Source: Toxorhynchites rutilus septentrionalis
Lineage: Eukaryota > Arthropoda > Insecta > Diptera > Culicidae
DNA: 64,000 nt
Assembly: GCF_029784135.1 (NCBI RefSeq)
Contig: NC_073745.1
Coordinates: forward strand, 166,681,649 to 166,745,648
Reading direction: 5' to 3'
Of the stretch, positions 44,721-54,705 are shown one piece after another (the first letter of the stretch is position 1; the number at the start of each line of letters is the position of its first letter). The translations under genes and the position numbers were made by a program. The notes beneath the pieces are model-generated. The model was not told the DNA's origin and did not search any database. It was given only the letters and a program-made list of their open reading frames with translations.

Positions 44721-45303
44721 GTGTGTCGAACCCCTACCCTCACTACGTGGTGAGACGTACGTACTCCAGTGTGTGGTGTCGTGCGTTGAACGTCGAAGGG
44801 GCATAAGGCGATTGTGGCTTTCTCGTGTGCCATGCGAACCCTGTGCAGTACGGTGTGTCGAACATTGAAATACCTCCCATGTAAGACGCATCGCATCAGT
44901 GCAGCTAGTAGCACCACACGGGTAGTTACCGCTCTCTCGCTCCGAGTTTTTTTTCTCCCTTGTTATGCCTCCTCAGCGTATGCTGTAGGTATGCAGTAGG
45001 GGAAAAAAAGCGTGCGCTCGCTCGCTCGTCTGTGTGTGTTGGGTCGTTTACATCAATGTGGTGCAGCTACCTCGTGATAAGCGAGCGTGGACATGTGAAC
45101 AATACCCCCTCTCACGCTTTTATGCGTGCTAGTAATTGTGTATGGGAATCTTTTGGCTAGTGTATGGCTATCGTGTATGCGAACGAGGAACGAATTTACC
45201 GAGGATGAACGTTGTGGTGATGTTGTGCGAAGTTAATATACACCCCTATCGAATTGTTTGCGGGCCGGCGTGCCGCGCATCCATCAGTAGATAGTGATAG
45301 TGA

Positions 45304-46179
45304 ATTCTGGTTGATCCTACCAGTAATATACGCTTGTCTCAAAGGTTAAGCCATGCATGTCTAAGTACGAACAGATTTAATGTGAAACCGCATAAGGCTC
45401 AGTATAACAGCTATAATTTACAAGATCATACAACTAGTTACTTGGATAACTGTGGAAAATCTAGAGCTAATACATGCAAAATGCAGGGACCTCGCGGAAC
45501 CTGTGCAATTATTAGGCAAACCAATCGTCCCCCTTCACAGGGCCGTGACGCTTGAGTTTAAATCTGGATAATTCCGCTGATCGTACGGTCTCGCACCGAC
45601 GACGGATCTTTCAAATATCTGCCCTATCAACTATTGATGGTAGTATAGAGGACTACCATGGTTGCAACGGGTAACGGGGAATCAGGGTTCGATTCCGGAG
45701 AGGGAGCCTGAGAAATGGTTACCACATCCAAGGAAGGCAGCAGGCGCGTAAATTACCCAATCCCGGCACGGGGAGGTAGTGACGAGAAATAACAATATGA
45801 GACTCTTGAATGATGTCTCATAATTGGAATGAGTTGAGCATAAATCCTTCAACAAGGATCCAGTGGAGGGCAAGTCTGGTGCCAGCAGCCGCGGTAATTC
45901 CAGCTCCACTAGCGTATATTAAAATTGTTGCGGTTAAAACGTTCGAAGTTCATTCTTGTCCAGCACGGGTGCTACTCCTAATGTTGGCAGTAGGTCACTG
46001 GTATTGCTGCGACTATAAGACTGGGTGCACATACACGGTGGCACTTTGTGCCCTTTATCGGGTGCGGTGTTTCCACCTGCCCAGCTGCGATTACCTTGAA
46101 CAAATTAGAGTGCTCTAAGCAGGCCACACAACGGCCGAGAATAATCTTGCATGGAATAATGGAATATGACCTCGGTCCT
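45304..46179 (+). rRNA. 18S rRNA, 5' part, interrupted by retrotransposon array
   Basis: Begins at the conserved ctggttgatcctaccag (45308) and includes gtctaagtac, gctaatacatgc, the universal gccagcagccgcggtaatt near 45882 and ggaataatggaatatgacct. It stops after about 876 nt at ctcggtcct, where the first inserted element starts. The 3' half is not in the window. The 5' end differs from the near-universal gatcctgccagtagt form (gatcctaccagtaata), and several one-base losses occur in conserved runs (for example cagatttaatg, gcaaaccaatcg). Either this unit has decayed or the sequence has errors. With a >17-kb insertion it cannot yield normal 18S rRNA. Confidence 0.9.
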
Positions 46180-46552
46180 GGCTGGTAAAGCCAGGGTACA
46201 GCGCAATCCAGTGCCAATTATTGGCCCTTCAGCTTCCGCCCTGGAACTCCTATCCTTACCTCCCCGAGGTACCGGCTGGGGTATGAGCAACCTTAGGAAA
46301 GATCGGGTAACCAACCCCGGTGGGACCTTTGGTCGTACGCAGACAAGGAAGGGGGAAAACGGGCCCCAAAAGTTAAGGTGTGATGCGACCCGTGCCGAGA
46401 GCTGAGTGGTGGAAGGGGCGATATAAATGAGAAGCCGTTAACGGAGCCTGTGGGGCACCGGGGCGCACCCCACAGTATGCAGCCCTTACCGTGTTACAGC
46501 AGGGCACTGACGCGGAGGACCCCACCTTTCCCTAGCGACTCGTGGGAATCAC
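46180..46552 (+). promoter_or_regulatory. 5' leader of the 18S element (copy 1)
   Basis: GC-rich untranslated leader repeated at 51661, 54331, 59813 and 62472 with almost no change. Potential stems: ctggtaaagccag at the very 5' end, ccagggt pairing with ccctgg near 46236, and acctccccgaggt near 46259. Elements inside rRNA genes are normally cotranscribed by Pol I, so a self-processing or cap-independent leader would be expected. Confidence 0.6.
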
Positions 46553-47743
46553 ATGGAGAATAATAAACAAAACCAACCAAAACAAAAAACTGTATCGACG
46601 ATGAGCGGAGTAGGAGGTAAAACTTACCTCAGCCTTACGGCAGAAAAAACCGATGGAAAGATAACAAGAAACCCCTTCTTGATATCAAAAACGCTATCCA
46701 AACTAACGAAAGACATCATAGAAATAAAGTACATAAAAAGAGACACAAGCTTTCTGATTGTTCTAGAGAACAACAGAAACGCGGAAAAGCTACTAATGCT
46801 TAAAAGCTTAGTAAACGGAGAAAAGATAAAAGTAGAATACCACAAGAACCTGAACATTTCAAAATGTGTGGTCTACAGCGAAGAAATGATGGAAATGGAA
46901 ACGAAAGAGATACAAGTTGAGCTAGCAGACCAAGGTGTGCTAAACGTACACAGAATCACTAGGAAAAACGAAAAGAGAGAAACGGTTAACACGCCTCTTC
47001 TTATCATTACGATCAATAGATCAGAGCCTCCGGAACATCTGAAATGTGGTCTACTAAGACTTAAAACTAGACACTATTTCCCGAAACCAATGCAATGCTT
47101 TAAATGCTACAAATATGGGCATACACAGAAGAAATGCCAAAGAGAAGAAGCAAGGTGCAAAAAATGCTCGAAAGACCATATAAACGCATCTTGTGAAGAA
47201 CCACCATATTGCATCAATTGTAAAGGGAATCATGGGCCTGGCGACAGAAACTGCCCATTTTACAAACGAGAGAACGATATACTAAAAATTAAAGTATCAA
47301 GAAACATACCATATGGGGAAGCAAAAAGAACGTACGTAAACACACAAAGACAAACAAAAAGTTACGCTGATGTAGCCAAAAGCCAAGTTCAGCAAAGATT
47401 GGTGGTAAACAATGAGGTCATAAACGAGAATAACGCTCTTAAGGCCCAGATCCAAGAACTGAAGCAACAGATAGAAGAATTGAAATCAATCATTACAGAG
47501 ATGCAGAAGAACAACATGATAAACAAAATTGTTCAAAACGAAGCCGATCTGATAAAACCTTCAACCAGCCATAGCGCTCATGAGGGCATGAGAACGAGCG
47601 AACCTAATAACAAGGTGAACAAAAAACAAAAAAAGAGGAAAGAGAAAAGATCCTCTGACTCCTCGCCTCCGTCAAGGAAAAATAAGAAAAGCGGAAACTT
47701 TTCCGATTCCGAAATGTCACAAAGTGACACAACGGAGCTATAG
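46553..47743 (+). CDS. 18S element ORF1, copy 1
   Basis: 396 aa, ATG in cacatggag at the end of the leader. Zinc knuckles: CFKCYKYGHTQKKC near residues 182-195, CKKCSKDHINASC near 202-214 and CINCKGNHGPGDRNC near 220-234. A coiled-coil segment follows near 285-320 (NNALKAQIQELKQQIEELKS). The C-terminus is Lys/Ser-rich (KKQKKRKEKRSSDSSPPSRK), suggesting a nuclear or nucleolar signal. It should bind element RNA. ORF1 ends TAG, with TGA and TAA following in frame before the ORF2 ATG 21 bp later, so reinitiation is the simplest route to ORF2. Confidence 0.88.
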   Translation: MENNKQNQPKQKTVSTMSGVGGKTYLSLTAEKTDGKITRNPFLISKTLSKLTKDIIEIKYIKRDTSFLIVLENNRNAEKLLMLKSLVNGEKIKVEYHKNLNISKCVVYSEEMMEMETKEIQVELADQGVLNVHRITRKNEKRETVNTPLLIITINRSEPPEHLKCGLLRLKTRHYFPKPMQCFKCYKYGHTQKKCQREEARCKKCSKDHINASCEEPPYCINCKGNHGPGDRNCPFYKRENDILKIKVSRNIPYGEAKRTYVNTQRQTKSYADVAKSQVQQRLVVNNEVINENNALKAQIQELKQQIEELKSIITEMQKNNMINKIVQNEADLIKPSTSHSAHEGMRTSEPNNKVNKKQKKRKEKRSSDSSPPSRKNKKSGNFSDSEMSQSDTTEL

Positions 47744-47764
47744 TGAAATTTTTAATATTCCATA

Positions 47765-50700
47765 ATGAGCTATCACAAATTCACAAACGAAACACTAATA
47801 TTACAATGGAACATCTTTGGCTTCCGAGGCAGACTACACGAGCTACAGCTACTAGTAAACGAACACTATCCATCCATCATTGCACTTCAAGAAACAATGG
47901 TACCCAAAATACCGCAAAATGTATTAGGTGGTCAATATGACTGGAAAATATACAATGATCACAGTCACCCAAACAAAAACGGGGTTGCATTGGGAGTACT
48001 CCACGACGCACCTCATAAGTGGATAGATGTAAGTGGGATCGATAAGGTGCAAGTCGTAGCAGTAACTATACACCTCCCACTAAAACTTACGATCGCAAAC
48101 ATATACATATCGCCACACTATACAAACATCGAATATGAAAGGGCCATAATTGCAGAAATAACACACATTGCGAGACAACTCCCACAACCGTACATACTAG
48201 TGGGCGATTTCAATGCCCACAACGAAAATTGGGGATCATACAAAAACGATACAAGAGGCAATCTCCTCCTTGAGGAGACAGATAAACATCGATGGAAAAT
48301 ACTAAACGAAGGTAATCCGACTAGGATGCACCCAACCTCTGGTAAACCATCGGCAATAGACCTGATGATAGCCTCGCATAATTTGCCCAACAGCTATTTA
48401 TGGAGAACTGACGAAGACACAAGAGGAAGCGACCACTTCCCTATTTTACTACAAAAACATGGCCAAACAATAGTACTTCCCACAAGAAGGAAAAGATGGG
48501 TAACAGAAGCAGCTAACTGGAACAAATATGAGAGTGAAATCGAACGTGCCTTAACAGGTATAGAAAGTATAGACCCCATGGGACTAACAGATATCATAAC
48601 AACTGCGGCTAGCAAAAGCATGAGGAAAACAACTGGCTACAAGCCAAAGAGAGAGGTCCCATGGTGGACCAGCGAAGTACACCAAGCCATAAAAAGCCGT
48701 AAAAAGGCACTCAGGAAGTTGAAGAACTCCAACCCTTCCTCACCTGAATACCAGGAAAACGCGAAAAAGTTCAGAATAGAGAGAGCAAAAGCAAGAACCA
48801 TAATAAAGGCGGCAAGAAAAAAGAGCTGGGAGGAATACCTAGCAGGGATCTCCCCAAACACAAGCAGCTCCAGCATGTGGGCTAAAGTTAGAGCATGTAA
48901 AGGAGAATACAAATGTGAGAGAATAATAATGAATATTGACCAAAAAATAACAGATGACAATAACATCATAACAGAAGAACTTGCCAAGCACTTCACTAAA
49001 GTATCGTCAGATGAGGTCTACGAGACCTCCTTCAGAAACTTCAAAGAGAACGAGGAGAAAACAGTGGATATAAAAATAAGTGAAAATAATGAAATTTACA
49101 ACAGAAGCTTCGACATGAAAGAACTCCTATGGGCACTGAACAGTGCCACAGGAAAATCTCCAGGTGAAGATAATATAACCTATCCACTACTACAAAATCT
49201 TCCAATTAAGGGTAAAGCTATACTACTAAAAACACTTAACGAAGTATGGCATACCGGCAAAATACCAAGAAAATGGAAAGAAGGTATTATCATACCCATT
49301 CCCAAAGTAGGTAGCAACACCATGAAACCAGATGGATATAGACCTATAACTCTCCTTAGTTGTGTGGGAAAAACATTAGAAAGAATGGTCAACAGAAGAC
49401 TCATTGATGAGCTAGAGTACAGAAACCTGTTAGACGAAAGACAACATGCTTTTAGAAGAGGCAAAAGTACAACCACCTACCTAGCACACGTCGAGAGTAT
49501 AATTAATACAGCCACAAGGCAAAATGCCCACCTAGACATGGTCTCGCTGGACCTGTCCAAAGCTTTCGATAGGACGTGGAGACTACCAATCTTAAAGCAA
49601 ATGAAAGTATGGGGTTTTGACGGTCGCATTCTGAGCTTCGTTAAAGACTTCCTGACCGATAGGAAAATTAAAGTGTTTTGCAAAGGAGCATTGAGCTCAT
49701 CTAGAACCCTACAAAACGGCATACCGCAAGGTTCAGTCATGTCAACAACGCTATTTTTAATAGCTATGGAGTCCCTCTTCGAAAGGGTACCAAATAACGT
49801 GTCTCTGGTGGTATACGCAGATGACATTACACTTATTAACTACGGTGAAACGCCAGGCTGGAATAGAAGGAAAACTCAAAGAGCGATCAACCACATACAA
49901 TGTTGGGCCGATGAAAGGGGATTCAAGATTAATCCCCAGAAATCAAAACTAGTACATATATGCAGAAGACGACACCATAGAAAGGCCCCCTCGCTCCATC
50001 TGGGAGAATGCATAATCCCCCAAGATAGAAAAATGAAAGTACTGGGAGTAACAATAGATTCAAAATTAACCTTCAGACAACACTTCGAGGACGTTAAGAG
50101 AACAACACAAGGCTATATAAGAGTAATGAAAATAATAGCAGGAAGGTTCAAACCTAGCAACAGACATACCCTAATAAAGGTAGTAAACGCTACAATATTA
50201 GCCAAAATATTACATGGAGCTGAGCTGTACTCAAGAGCAGGCGATAAAGCTACTAAAGCTCTAGAATCTGTATACAACGAAGGAATCAGAATAGCATCAG
50301 GTGCTTTTTGCACCAGCCCAGTACTATCAATTTATGCCGAATGTGGAGAGCTCCCTCTCAAATACCAAATCACTAGAAACATTTGTACAAAAGCATATCA
50401 ACTGAAAGACAGGCTTACATCAGACCAATGGGAAACCCTCCCTCTATTGGAAAGAGCAAACTTCAGCTTTAAACAGCTTACAAATCAAGATCTACCTCAA
50501 ACCGTAACAAGTGTACCAACCAAACAAAGAACATGGGTACACCAATGTCCAATTATTGATTGGACAATAAAAGCCAATACTAAGGCAGGATGCCCAAATA
50601 ACGTCGCAAAAACGAATTTCAGAATGTACACATACAATTACCCAGGAAGAAGCCTAATATACACTGATGGTTCGAAAACAAAAAATGATGTGGGGTATGG

Positions 50701-51436
50701 TATAACGATCCCCAACACAAACGTGTGCATAAACGGTAGACTACCAAAACAGTGTAGCATATTCTCCGCTGAGGCATATGCTCTCCATAAGGCAACCCAG
50801 GCTGCCAGAGAAGGTTCAATAATATTCACGGACTCGGCAAGCTGTCTGGCTGGGCTAGAAAGCGGAAACTGCGACCACCCATGGCTGAAGCAGGCCAAAG
50901 CAACAGCTTGGGAAAAAGGTATAAGGTTTACATGGATTCCTGCCCATACTGGGATTGAAGGCAACGAGAAAGCGGACTTTTTAGCCAACGAAGGTCGATC
51001 CAAGCCACTTGAAGACAGAACCATACCTAAGGAAGATGCCATCAGGTGGATCAAAGAAGCAATAAAGGACGAATGGAACAAAACCTGGTTCCACTGCAGA
51101 GAACAGAAACTCAGGAAAATTAAAGGCAGCGTAGAAAAATGGACCGAAGCAGACAACCCTAGGGACCAGAAGTTGCTTACTAGGCTCAGGATAGGCCACA
51201 CCTGGATGACGCACAGCTCAATCATGAGCCAGAGACACCAAGATGGACCCACGTGCGAAACTTGTGGAACAGCTTTAACAGTAGAACATATCCTTGTGGA
51301 GTGTAGAAAGTACGACACTGAAAGACGGAAACATGGACTAGGAGACAACATCCAAATAATTCTGAAAAATAGCACTGAGAACATAAAAAGAACGTGTGAT
51401 TTCATAAGAGACTGTAATTTGACTAATATGATCTAA
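47765..51436 (+). CDS. 18S element ORF2, copy 1: endonuclease, RT, RNase H
   Basis: 1223 aa. Endonuclease at ~10-225 (LQWNIFGFRGRLHELQLLV, LQETMVP, VGDFNAHNENWGS near 147, RGSDHFPI) would nick the 18S target. Reverse transcriptase at ~470-745 (GYRPITLLSCVGKTLERMV, LDLSKAFDRTW, GIPQGSVMSTTLF, YADD near 684). RNase H at ~963-1085 (IYTDGSKTKNDVGYGI, IFSAEAYAL, FTDSASCLAGLESG, WIPAHTGIEGNEKADFLANE). The C-terminal knuckle is CETCGTALTVEHILVEC near 1164. All catalytic blocks are present and the frame is intact, so this copy could be active. Confidence 0.9.
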   Translation: MSYHKFTNETLILQWNIFGFRGRLHELQLLVNEHYPSIIALQETMVPKIPQNVLGGQYDWKIYNDHSHPNKNGVALGVLHDAPHKWIDVSGIDKVQVVAVTIHLPLKLTIANIYISPHYTNIEYERAIIAEITHIARQLPQPYILVGDFNAHNENWGSYKNDTRGNLLLEETDKHRWKILNEGNPTRMHPTSGKPSAIDLMIASHNLPNSYLWRTDEDTRGSDHFPILLQKHGQTIVLPTRRKRWVTEAANWNKYESEIERALTGIESIDPMGLTDIITTAASKSMRKTTGYKPKREVPWWTSEVHQAIKSRKKALRKLKNSNPSSPEYQENAKKFRIERAKARTIIKAARKKSWEEYLAGISPNTSSSSMWAKVRACKGEYKCERIIMNIDQKITDDNNIITEELAKHFTKVSSDEVYETSFRNFKENEEKTVDIKISENNEIYNRSFDMKELLWALNSATGKSPGEDNITYPLLQNLPIKGKAILLKTLNEVWHTGKIPRKWKEGIIIPIPKVGSNTMKPDGYRPITLLSCVGKTLERMVNRRLIDELEYRNLLDERQHAFRRGKSTTTYLAHVESIINTATRQNAHLDMVSLDLSKAFDRTWRLPILKQMKVWGFDGRILSFVKDFLTDRKIKVFCKGALSSSRTLQNGIPQGSVMSTTLFLIAMESLFERVPNNVSLVVYADDITLINYGETPGWNRRKTQRAINHIQCWADERGFKINPQKSKLVHICRRRHHRKAPSLHLGECIIPQDRKMKVLGVTIDSKLTFRQHFEDVKRTTQGYIRVMKIIAGRFKPSNRHTLIKVVNATILAKILHGAELYSRAGDKATKALESVYNEGIRIASGAFCTSPVLSIYAECGELPLKYQITRNICTKAYQLKDRLTSDQWETLPLLERANFSFKQLTNQDLPQTVTSVPTKQRTWVHQCPIIDWTIKANTKAGCPNNVAKTNFRMYTYNYPGRSLIYTDGSKTKNDVGYGITIPNTNVCINGRLPKQCSIFSAEAYALHKATQAAREGSIIFTDSASCLAGLESGNCDHPWLKQAKATAWEKGIRFTWIPAHTGIEGNEKADFLANEGRSKPLEDRTIPKEDAIRWIKEAIKDEWNKTWFHCREQKLRKIKGSVEKWTEADNPRDQKLLTRLRIGHTWMTHSSIMSQRHQDGPTCETCGTALTVEHILVECRKYDTERRKHGLGDNIQIILKNSTENIKRTCDFIRDCNLTNMI

Positions 51437-52035
51437 GTTAGGGACTAGAGATAGGCCCACCATATCACGAATACTCAAAAAATGAAAAAGAGTGAACAGA
51501 GCAAAAAACGCCCGCTCAAAGTGATGGTGAACAGGAGTATAGGGAATATAGGGAATAATGTAAAAGAGATAAACTTAGGCGAATGACAGAGCAGCTAGTT
51601 ACTGTAGAACAAATGTTAAAGCCTAATAAACAAGATATACACACACACACCTCGGTCCTAATGGCTGGTAAAGCCAGGGTACAGCGCAATCCAGTGCCAA
51701 TTATTGGCCCTTCAGCTTCCGCCCTGGAACTCCTATCCTTACCTCCCCGAGGTACCGGCTGGGGTATGAGCAACCTTAGGAAAGATCGGGTAACCAACCC
51801 CGGTGGGACCTTTGGTCGTACGCAGACAAGGAAGGGGGAAAACGGGCCCCAAAAGTTAAGGTGTGATGCGACCCGTGCCGAGAGCTGAGTGGTGGAAAGG
51901 GCGATATAAATGAGAAGCCGTTAACGGAGCCTGTGGGGCACCGGGGCGCACCCCACAGTATGCAGCCCTTACCGTGTTACAGCAGGGCACTGACGCGGAG
52001 GACCCCACCTTTCCCTAGCGACTCGTGGGAATCAC

Positions 52036-53226
52036 ATGGAGAATAATAAACAAAACCAACCAAAACAAAAAACTGTATCGACGATGAGCGGAGTAGGAGG
52101 TAAAACTTACCTCAGCCTTACGGCAGAAAAAACCGATGGAAAGATAACAAGAAACCCCTTCTTGATATCAAAAACGCTATCCAAACTAACGAAAGACATC
52201 ATAGAAATAAAGTACATAAAAAGAGACACAAGCTTTCTGATTGTTCTAGAGAACAACAGAAACGCGGAAAAGCTACTAATGCTTAAAAGCTTAGTAAACG
52301 GAGAAAAGATAAAAGTAGAATACCACAAGAACCTGAACATTTCAAAATGTGTGGTCTACAGCGAAGAAATGATGGAAATGGAAACGAAAGAGATACAAGT
52401 TGAGCTAGCAGACCAAGGTGTGCTAAACGTACACAGAATCACTAGGAAAAACGAAAAGAGAGAAACGGTTAACACGCCTCTTCTTATCATTACGATCAAT
52501 AGATCAGAGCCTCCGGAACATCTGAAATGTGGTCTACTAAGACTTAAAACTAGACACTATTTCCCGAAACCAATGCAATGCTTTAAATGCTACAAATATG
52601 GGCATACACAGAAGAAATGCCAAAGAGAAGAAGCAAGGTGCAAAAAATGCTCGAAAGACCATATCAACGCATCTTGTGAAGAACCACCATATTGCATCAA
52701 TTGCAAAGGGAATCATGGGCCTGGCGACAGAAACTGCCCATTTTACAAACGAGAGAACGATATACTAAAAATTAAAGTATCAAGAAACATACCATATGGG
52801 GAAGCAAAAAGAACGTACGTAAACACACAAAGACAAACAAAAAGTTACGCTGATGTAGCCAAAAGCCAAGTTCAGCAAAGATTGGTGGTAAACAATGAGG
52901 TCATAAACGAGAATAACGCTCTTAAGGCCCAGATCCAAGAACTGAAGCAACAGATAGAAGAATTGAAATCAATCATTACAGAGATGCAGAAGAACAACAT
53001 GATAAACAAAATTGTTCAAAACGAAGCCGATCTGATAAAACCTTCAACCAGCCATAGCGCTCCTAAGGGCATGAGAACGAGCGAACCTAATAACAAAGCG
53101 AACAAAAAACAAAAAAAGAGGAAAGAGAAAAGATCCTCTGACTCCTCGCCTCCGTCAAGGAAAAACAAGAAAAGCGGAAACTTTTCCGATTCCGAAATGT
53201 CACAAAGTGACACAACGGAGTTATAG
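52036..53226 (+). CDS. 18S element ORF1, copy 2
   Basis: 396 aa, intact. Knuckle and coiled-coil layout as in copy 1, with the short-lineage substitutions (PK for HE, A for V) near residues 344-355. Could supply ORF1 protein in trans. Confidence 0.87.
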   Translation: MENNKQNQPKQKTVSTMSGVGGKTYLSLTAEKTDGKITRNPFLISKTLSKLTKDIIEIKYIKRDTSFLIVLENNRNAEKLLMLKSLVNGEKIKVEYHKNLNISKCVVYSEEMMEMETKEIQVELADQGVLNVHRITRKNEKRETVNTPLLIITINRSEPPEHLKCGLLRLKTRHYFPKPMQCFKCYKYGHTQKKCQREEARCKKCSKDHINASCEEPPYCINCKGNHGPGDRNCPFYKRENDILKIKVSRNIPYGEAKRTYVNTQRQTKSYADVAKSQVQQRLVVNNEVINENNALKAQIQELKQQIEELKSIITEMQKNNMINKIVQNEADLIKPSTSHSAPKGMRTSEPNNKANKKQKKRKEKRSSDSSPPSRKNKKSGNFSDSEMSQSDTTEL

Positions 53227-53247
53227 TGAAACCTTTAATATTCCATA

Positions 53248-54111
53248 ATGAGCTATCACAAATTCACAAACGAAACACTAATACTACAATGGAACATCTT
53301 TGGCTTCCGAGGCAGACTACACGAGCTACAGCTACTAGTAAACGAACACTATCCATCCACCATTGCACTTCAAGAAACAATGATCCCCAACACAAACGTG
53401 TGCATAAACGGTAGACTACCAAAACAGTGTAGCATATTCTCCGCTGAGGCATATGCTCTCCATAAGGCAACCCAGGCTGCCAGAGAAGGTTCAATAATAT
53501 TCACGGACTCGGCAAGCTGTCTGGCTGGGCTAGAAAGCGGAAACTGCGACCACCCATGGCTGAAGCAGGCCAAAGCAACAGCTTGGGAAAAAGGTATAAG
53601 GTTTACATGGATTCCTGCCCATACTGGGATTGAAGGCAACGAGAAAGCGGACTTTTTAGCCAACGAAGGTCGATCCAAGCCACTTGAAGACAGAACCATA
53701 CCTAAGGAAGATGCCATCAGGTGGATCAAAGAAGCAATAAAGGACGAATGGAACAAAACCTGGTTCCACTGCAGAGAACAGAAACTCAGGAAAATTAAAG
53801 GCAGCGTAGAAAAATGGACCGAAGCAGACAACCCTAGGGACCAGAAGTTGCTTACTAGGCTCAGGATAGGCCACACCTGGATGACGCACAGCTCAATCAT
53901 GAGCCAGAGACACCAAGATGGACCCACGTGCGAAACTTGTGGAACAGCTTTAACAGTAGAACATATCCTTGTGGAGTGTAGAAAGTACGACACTGAAAGA
54001 CGGAAACATGGACTAGGAGACAACATCCAAATAATTCTGAAAAATAGCACTGAGAACATAAAAAGAACGTGTGATTTCATAAGAGACTGTAATTTGACTA
54101 ATATGATCTAA
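53248..54111 (+). CDS. 18S element ORF2, copy 2, in-frame deletion fusion
   Basis: 287 aa. The first 46 residues of the endonuclease (to ALQETM) are fused in frame to IPNTNVCINGRLPKQ, leaving an RNase H domain lacking its first strand (IYTDGS and the first catalytic Asp are deleted) plus the C-terminal CETC...HILVEC knuckle. The deletion is exactly 936 codons with about 1 bp of overlap at the break. It has no RT and no working endonuclease or RNase H, but the frame stays open. Confidence 0.87.
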   Translation: MSYHKFTNETLILQWNIFGFRGRLHELQLLVNEHYPSTIALQETMIPNTNVCINGRLPKQCSIFSAEAYALHKATQAAREGSIIFTDSASCLAGLESGNCDHPWLKQAKATAWEKGIRFTWIPAHTGIEGNEKADFLANEGRSKPLEDRTIPKEDAIRWIKEAIKDEWNKTWFHCREQKLRKIKGSVEKWTEADNPRDQKLLTRLRIGHTWMTHSSIMSQRHQDGPTCETCGTALTVEHILVECRKYDTERRKHGLGDNIQIILKNSTENIKRTCDFIRDCNLTNMI

Positions 54112-54705
54112 GTTAGGGACTAGAGATAGGCCCACCATATCACGAATACTCAAAAAATGAAAAAGAGTGAACAGAGCAAAAAACGCCCGCTCAAAGTGAT
54201 GGTGAACAGGAGTATAGGGAATATAGGGAATAATGTAAAAGAGATAAACTTAGGCGAATGACAGAGCAGCTAGTTACTGTAGAACAAATGTTAAAGCCTA
54301 ATAAACAAGATATACACACACCTCGGTCCTAAGGCTGGTAAAGCCAGGGTACAGCGCAATCCAGTGCCAATTATTGGCCCTTCAGCTTCCGCCCTGGAAC
54401 TCCTATCCTTACCTCCCCGAGGTACCGGCTGGGGTATGAGCAACCTTAGGAAAGATCGGGTAACCAACCCCGGTGGGACCTTTGGTCGTACGCAGACGAG
54501 GAAGGGGGAAAACGGGCCCCAAAAGTTAAGGTGTGATGCGACCCGTGCCGAGAGCTGAGTGGTGGAAGGGGCGATATAAATGAGAAGCCGTTAACGGAGC
54601 CTGTGGGGCACCGGGGCGCACCCCACAGTATGCAGCCCTTACCGTGTTACAGCAGGGCACTGACGCGGAGGACCCCACCTTTCCCTAGCGACTCGTGGGA
54701 ATCAC

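Larger units (their letters stand above)
42140..45303 (+). other. rDNA intergenic and external transcribed spacer
   Basis: CA-, CAGCACA- and CCC-rich repetitive DNA just upstream of 18S. Block 42279-42380 (atcggaatccgacccacacc, ggcactggtactgattacgg) recurs at 44294-44400. tgcgcctggtagtatgcaa occurs twice (near 42660 and 42890). Long minus-strand frames exist only because repeat periods are multiples of three. The last ~0.5 kb before 18S should be transcribed spacer. No Pol I promoter could be pinned down. Confidence 0.7.
46180..51650 (+). mobile_element. 18S-specific non-LTR element, copy 1 (long, both ORFs intact)
   Basis: 5.47 kb from ggctggtaaagccaggg to a short (ac)n tail. It has a ~370-bp leader, ORF1, ORF2 and a ~214-bp 3' UTR. 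Its 5' junction joins directly to 18S ctcggtcct and its 3' end is followed by another ctcggtccta, the expected target duplication. R7 of Anopheles (R1 clade) is a described 18S-specific family. Whether this is R7 was not testable. Confidence 0.9.
51661..54320 (+). mobile_element. 18S element, copy 2 (short, 2.66 kb)
   Basis: Preceded by ctcggtccta (51651-51660) and followed by cctcggtcct (54321-54330). Leader, ORF1 and both ends are complete, but 2808 bp are missing from ORF2 at about 53382. Short-lineage markers: ORF1 reads SAPKGMRTS and NNKANKK where long copies read SAHEGMRTS and NNKVNKK. The (ac)n tail is shorter than in copy 1. Confidence 0.9.

Noticed and set aside
46238..46330. HDV-like self-cleaving ribozyme in the leader
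   Set aside because: An acctccccgaggt stem-loop resembles P3/L3, but no matching P1 and P2 strands could be found by eye, and it is not at the element 5' end. Left as a test, not a call.
45534..46405. Short ORFs in and around 18S
   Set aside because: They lie in rRNA or in the element leader and have no coding support.
50638..51405. Minus-strand ORFs of 236-255 aa opposite ORF2 (also near 53370 and 58791)
   Set aside because: Antisense shadows of a strongly conserved coding frame with no domain of their own.
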